A stretch of 6,575 nt of DNA, taken from positions 1-6,575 of the forward strand of contig JAUPKV010000496.1 of NCBI GenBank assembly GCA_030837265.1. The letters are read 5' to 3'. The position numbers and the translations under genes are program-made. Position 1 is the first letter of the stretch, and the number at the start of each line of letters is the position of its first letter. The notes under the pieces are model-generated. The model was not told the origin of the DNA. It ran no database searches and was given only the letters and a program-made list of their open reading frames with translations. This document shows positions 5,125 through 6,575 of this stretch, in pieces. The stretch comes from Methanobacteriota archaeon (GTDB lineage Archaea > Halobacteriota > Methanosarcinia > Methanosarcinales > Methanosarcinaceae).

Positions 5125-6575
5125 TTAATTATTTATCGGTCCGTTCCATTGTCCATTATACCATCTGTATACTTGGGATCCTTTAGTGGGATAGACTGTT
5201 GCTACACCAGTATTAGCATTGATCCCAACTTCTATCTCCTTTATTCCATATTGAATTACTTCATCATCATTTAATGTCAATTTTGCATTCTTTTTTTGTG
5301 TCGGCCATTTATTACCCCAGTTAGATTTTTCGCCTTGAATAGCCCGATCGATCCAATCAGGAATTTTATTTTTTATCTGCGATTGTGTGAATGTTGATGT
5401 CCCTGGGTACGGGAAAGTATTTCCATTTATAGTCCATACGACTGGGTTGTTTGTCGGGAATAATGTTGTTCCACTGTCCCCTACATCGAGATTCCCGGTA
5501 ACGTGACGTCCTATGTAATGATCGACACCATAATCGAGACTGCCCTTCAGGACGGAATAGCATTTTCGCCATCTAGGACGATTGCTTGATCTACTTCAGA
5601 TAATTTCACGCCTCTTTTAACAAGGCAAGCGATTGCATCGACCGGAACATTTTTAGCAAGCAAAGCAACAACAGCCGCATTATCTATTGCTTTCAGAATT
5701 GCAGCTTTCAATCCATCCGGTGCAAGTTTTAATGCGTCTTCGACAACTACCCCCGCTATTTCTGCTTCTTTACCCGGATTTTTCGCAATAAATTTCGCTA
5801 CTGCCCCCTCGACTTTTAACGCACTTAAAAGTGGGAATACGCCCACCAAACTCAGGGCAGCTTGAAGATTCTCACCATTAAGGAGATACTGCACTGCGTC
5901 TCTTGCAGCTGCCGCAGCTCCGGCACCCGGGATAAATGAAAAGCTTATCCAGCCAATGAGATAGTAGATGGAAGATGAAATTTTTGGGTCAACATATCCT
6001 TCAGCAAGCCCGTTTTCACATCCCATTTCCCCGAAGACTGCACCAAGGACGATTGCTCTACCGATTTCAAGGTCGCTAAAACCCGGTTTATTAGTGTTGT
6101 CATAAGAAAGAGGAGATGCATCTATATTGTCGTCTATTCCGTCGTGGTCAGTATCTTCAAGGAGAGGATTCGTACCAAGTTCATATTCATCGTAGTCGCT
6201 AATGTGGTCTTCATCGCTATCAGCTTTTGTCGGGTCGCTTAATGCTTTGTAGTATTTTAGGCCAGTGCCTGAATCCACCATCAGCTCCCCGATTTCCACT
6301 CCGTCGGGCAGGCCGTCTCCATCAGTATCGGGATTATTGGGAGAAGTGGTGATCATCCTGCCCAGTGCCAGCATTCCGCTAGTCTCCAGGACATCGTTCA
6401 GGCCGTCGCCGTCATGGTCCATAATGTTGTCGCCGGCGTATTCGAGATAGTAGCCGAGGTTCCCATAGTTGTTGCTGGGAGTCCAGCTGTCTTCCTTTAC
6501 TCGCAGCCCTATTTTGCCTCCGGGGTGGTTGTAGCGAAGGATGGCTTGCCTGTTTGGATCACTGGTAGACCCTAC
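5125..6575 (-). pseudogene. Surface carrier with Ca2+ repeats, pre-toxin domain and C-terminal nuclease-like toxin; frameshifted, 5' end outside window
   Basis: The frame is open from the right edge (VGSTSDPNRQAILRYNHPGG), so the N-terminus lies outside. Numbered from the Met at 6422, Ca2+-binding TSP3-like motifs DHDGDGLND (2-10), DTDGDGLPD (32-40), DSDEDHISD (68-76) and DTDHDGIDD (90-98) mark it as a secreted, Ca2+-stabilised stalk. The pre-toxin domain follows: DLEIGRAIVLGAVFG (117-131), WISFSFIPGAGAA and RDAVQYLLNG. The frame stops at TGA 5547, but one missing base there would join ENAI to VLKGSLDYGVDHYIGRHVTG, a toxin domain of about 140 codons ending in TAA at 5125. That domain has an HYIGRH His pair, GTSTF, then KEIEVGINANTGVATVYPT, resembling EndoU-like BECR ribonucleases (inference). 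An ATG at 5572 opens a third, unrelated frame. Its full Ca2+ and pre-toxin regions make this the likely main carrier of the locus. Confidence 0.8.

Noticed and set aside
5366..5572. Open frame beginning MAKMLFRPEGQSRLW on the minus strand
   Set aside because: It is basic, low-complexity sequence overlapping the toxin 3 domain, whose own frame (ending at 5125) has coherent toxin-like motifs.

Overview
The window looks like archaeal DNA, most likely from Methanosarcina or a close relative. This rests on family resemblance: AT-rich DNA, Shine-Dalgarno starts, and secreted surface-protein sequence (an Ig-like 'TATTNHFSIYTVF' segment followed by calcium-binding DxDGDG repeats) of a kind I associate with that genus. 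No rRNA or housekeeping gene is present to confirm it. Every gene reads on the minus strand.

Read 5'->3' along the minus strand, the layout is: (i) 6575-5125, a partial surface gene that enters from the right edge. It carries thrombospondin type-3-like Ca2+ repeats, a glycine-rich pre-toxin domain and, after a frameshift near 5550, a nuclease-like C-terminal toxin. (ii) 5120-5056, a 65-bp nested palindrome. (iii) 4982-4413, an intact gene with a strong ribosome binding site, the probable immunity gene, followed by a hairpin terminator. (iv) 4262-3221, an orphan cassette with a decayed Ca2+ repeat, a pre-toxin domain broken by a 13-bp tandem duplication, and a toxin domain interrupted by an in-frame TAG. 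(v) 3190-2744, its intact probable immunity gene and a hairpin-plus-T-run terminator. (vi) 2623-1751, a second orphan pre-toxin/toxin cassette. (vii) 1749-1273, its immunity gene, 1 nt downstream, with another copy of the same terminator. (viii) 1130-1, the headless remnant of a second surface gene. Its Ca2+ repeats run to the left edge, where a 71-bp stretch is identical to 4120-4190.

My interpretation is a polymorphic toxin/immunity locus organised like bacterial CdiA or Rhs loci. A secreted surface carrier delivers a swappable C-terminal toxin, and a row of promoterless toxin-immunity cassettes lies behind it, each starting in sequence homologous to the carrier. All three probable immunity genes are intact, while every toxin is frameshifted, interrupted or detached from a secretable N-terminus. 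The most unusual single feature is the in-frame TAG in toxin 2, because Methanosarcina can read UAG as pyrrolysine. Toxin activity and the immunity roles are inferred from domain layout and position, not shown directly.
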